Shown one piece after another: positions 12,561 through 12,801 of a stretch of DNA of 12,801 bases. The position numbers were made by a program, and so were the translations under genes. Within the stretch, counting starts at the first letter, position 1; the number at the start of each line of letters is the position of its first letter. Source of the stretch: Proteobacteria bacterium CAG:495 (GTDB lineage: Bacteria > Pseudomonadota > Alphaproteobacteria > RF32 > CAG-239); NCBI GenBank assembly GCA_000432275.1, contig HF995321.1:55795-68595 (forward strand), read 5' to 3'. The notes beneath the pieces are model-generated. The model was given only the letters and a program-made list of their open reading frames with translations. It was not told the origin of the DNA and did no database searches.

Positions 12561-12801
12561 ATGTCTGATACATCTGTCGCCAATGAATTAAGAGGCCTTG
12601 TCGATAACGCAACCCAACAGCGCCGCAGTTATGCCGGAAACACTTCCGAGCACACGTCGACAACCCGTGAAACCAAACCTCTTGAAAACAACCAAACATC
12701 ATCGCAAAACCAGGCACCCATTGTTTCCCAACAGCCAGAAGACGTTTTGGTTGTCAACCGCAATAACGACGAAAGAGCCGTTAACATTGAGGAGATGACG
12801 G
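12561..12801 (+). CDS. Partial gene of unknown function, runs off the right edge
   Basis: An open frame starts at ATG 12561, seven bases after a strong ribosome binding site AAAGAGG (12547-12553), and stays open to the end of the window, giving 80 residues. The visible part is polar, rich in Asn, Gln, Ser and Thr, and probably disordered. It opens MSDTSVANELRGLVDNATQQ and later holds QQPEDVLVVNRNNDERAVN. No domain is recognisable. It has its own predicted promoter, so it begins a new transcription unit. The C-terminal part, which would show the function, is missing from the window. Confidence 0.7.
   Translation, partial: MSDTSVANELRGLVDNATQQRRSYAGNTSEHTSTTRETKPLENNQTSSQNQAPIVSQQPEDVLVVNRNNDERAVNIEEMT

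Noticed and set aside
12598..12798. Plus-strand frame in another phase near the right edge
   Set aside because: It overlaps the frame from ATG 12561, which has AAAGAGG at good spacing and a promoter. The other frame has no start signal.

Overview
The window looks like ordinary chromosome from an alphaproteobacterium of low to moderate GC. The evidence is the alphaproteobacterial style of the L28, DnaB and RpoH proteins, the pairing of an RluA-family pseudouridine synthase gene with rpoH, and a DUF6476-like small membrane protein beside them. Intergenic regions are strongly AT-rich. I cannot name the genus; an uncultured or host-associated lineage is possible, but that is a guess. I see no insertion sequence, phage gene, CRISPR array or other mobile element, and no stretch longer than 300 bases without a gene.

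Layout. A tRNA-Arg(CCG) gene lies on the minus strand at the left edge. Next come rpmB (ribosomal protein L28) with its own promoter and terminator, then dnaB (replicative helicase) followed at once by a gene for a 76-residue membrane protein. Three abutting 9-mers resembling DnaA boxes lie between rpmB and dnaB. A small cysteine-rich gene on the minus strand is divergent from a tight three-gene overlapping unit: two tandem YcgN-family (CxxCxxCC) proteins and a YgjP-like zinc metallopeptidase. A BI-1/YccA-family membrane protein gene follows, with a clear promoter, a leader hairpin and a strong terminator.

The middle of the window (about 5.3-9.1 kb) holds the least ordinary content. A PAS protein with a degenerate GGDEF domain is divergent from a 674-residue tail-anchored protein with a kinase-like fold whose catalytic residues are lost. 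The latter is translationally coupled (ATGA overlap) to a small multi-pass membrane protein. All three look like signalling or scaffold proteins with no visible catalytic site.

The right part holds rpoH (sigma-32) and an rluD-like pseudouridine synthase gene on the minus strand. A perfect DnaA box and a 12-bp palindrome lie between them. A DUF6476-like gene is divergent from rluD, with promoters that appear to share one -10 region. An unrecognised 320-residue charged, coiled-coil protein gene follows, and then a new promoter and the start of a gene that runs off the right edge.

Functionally the window mixes translation (tRNA, L28, rRNA pseudouridylation), replication (DnaB) and heat-shock transcription (RpoH) with poorly characterised envelope and signalling proteins. 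The best candidate for an undescribed system is the divergent pseudokinase/degenerate-GGDEF/membrane-protein locus. This is inference from motifs only.
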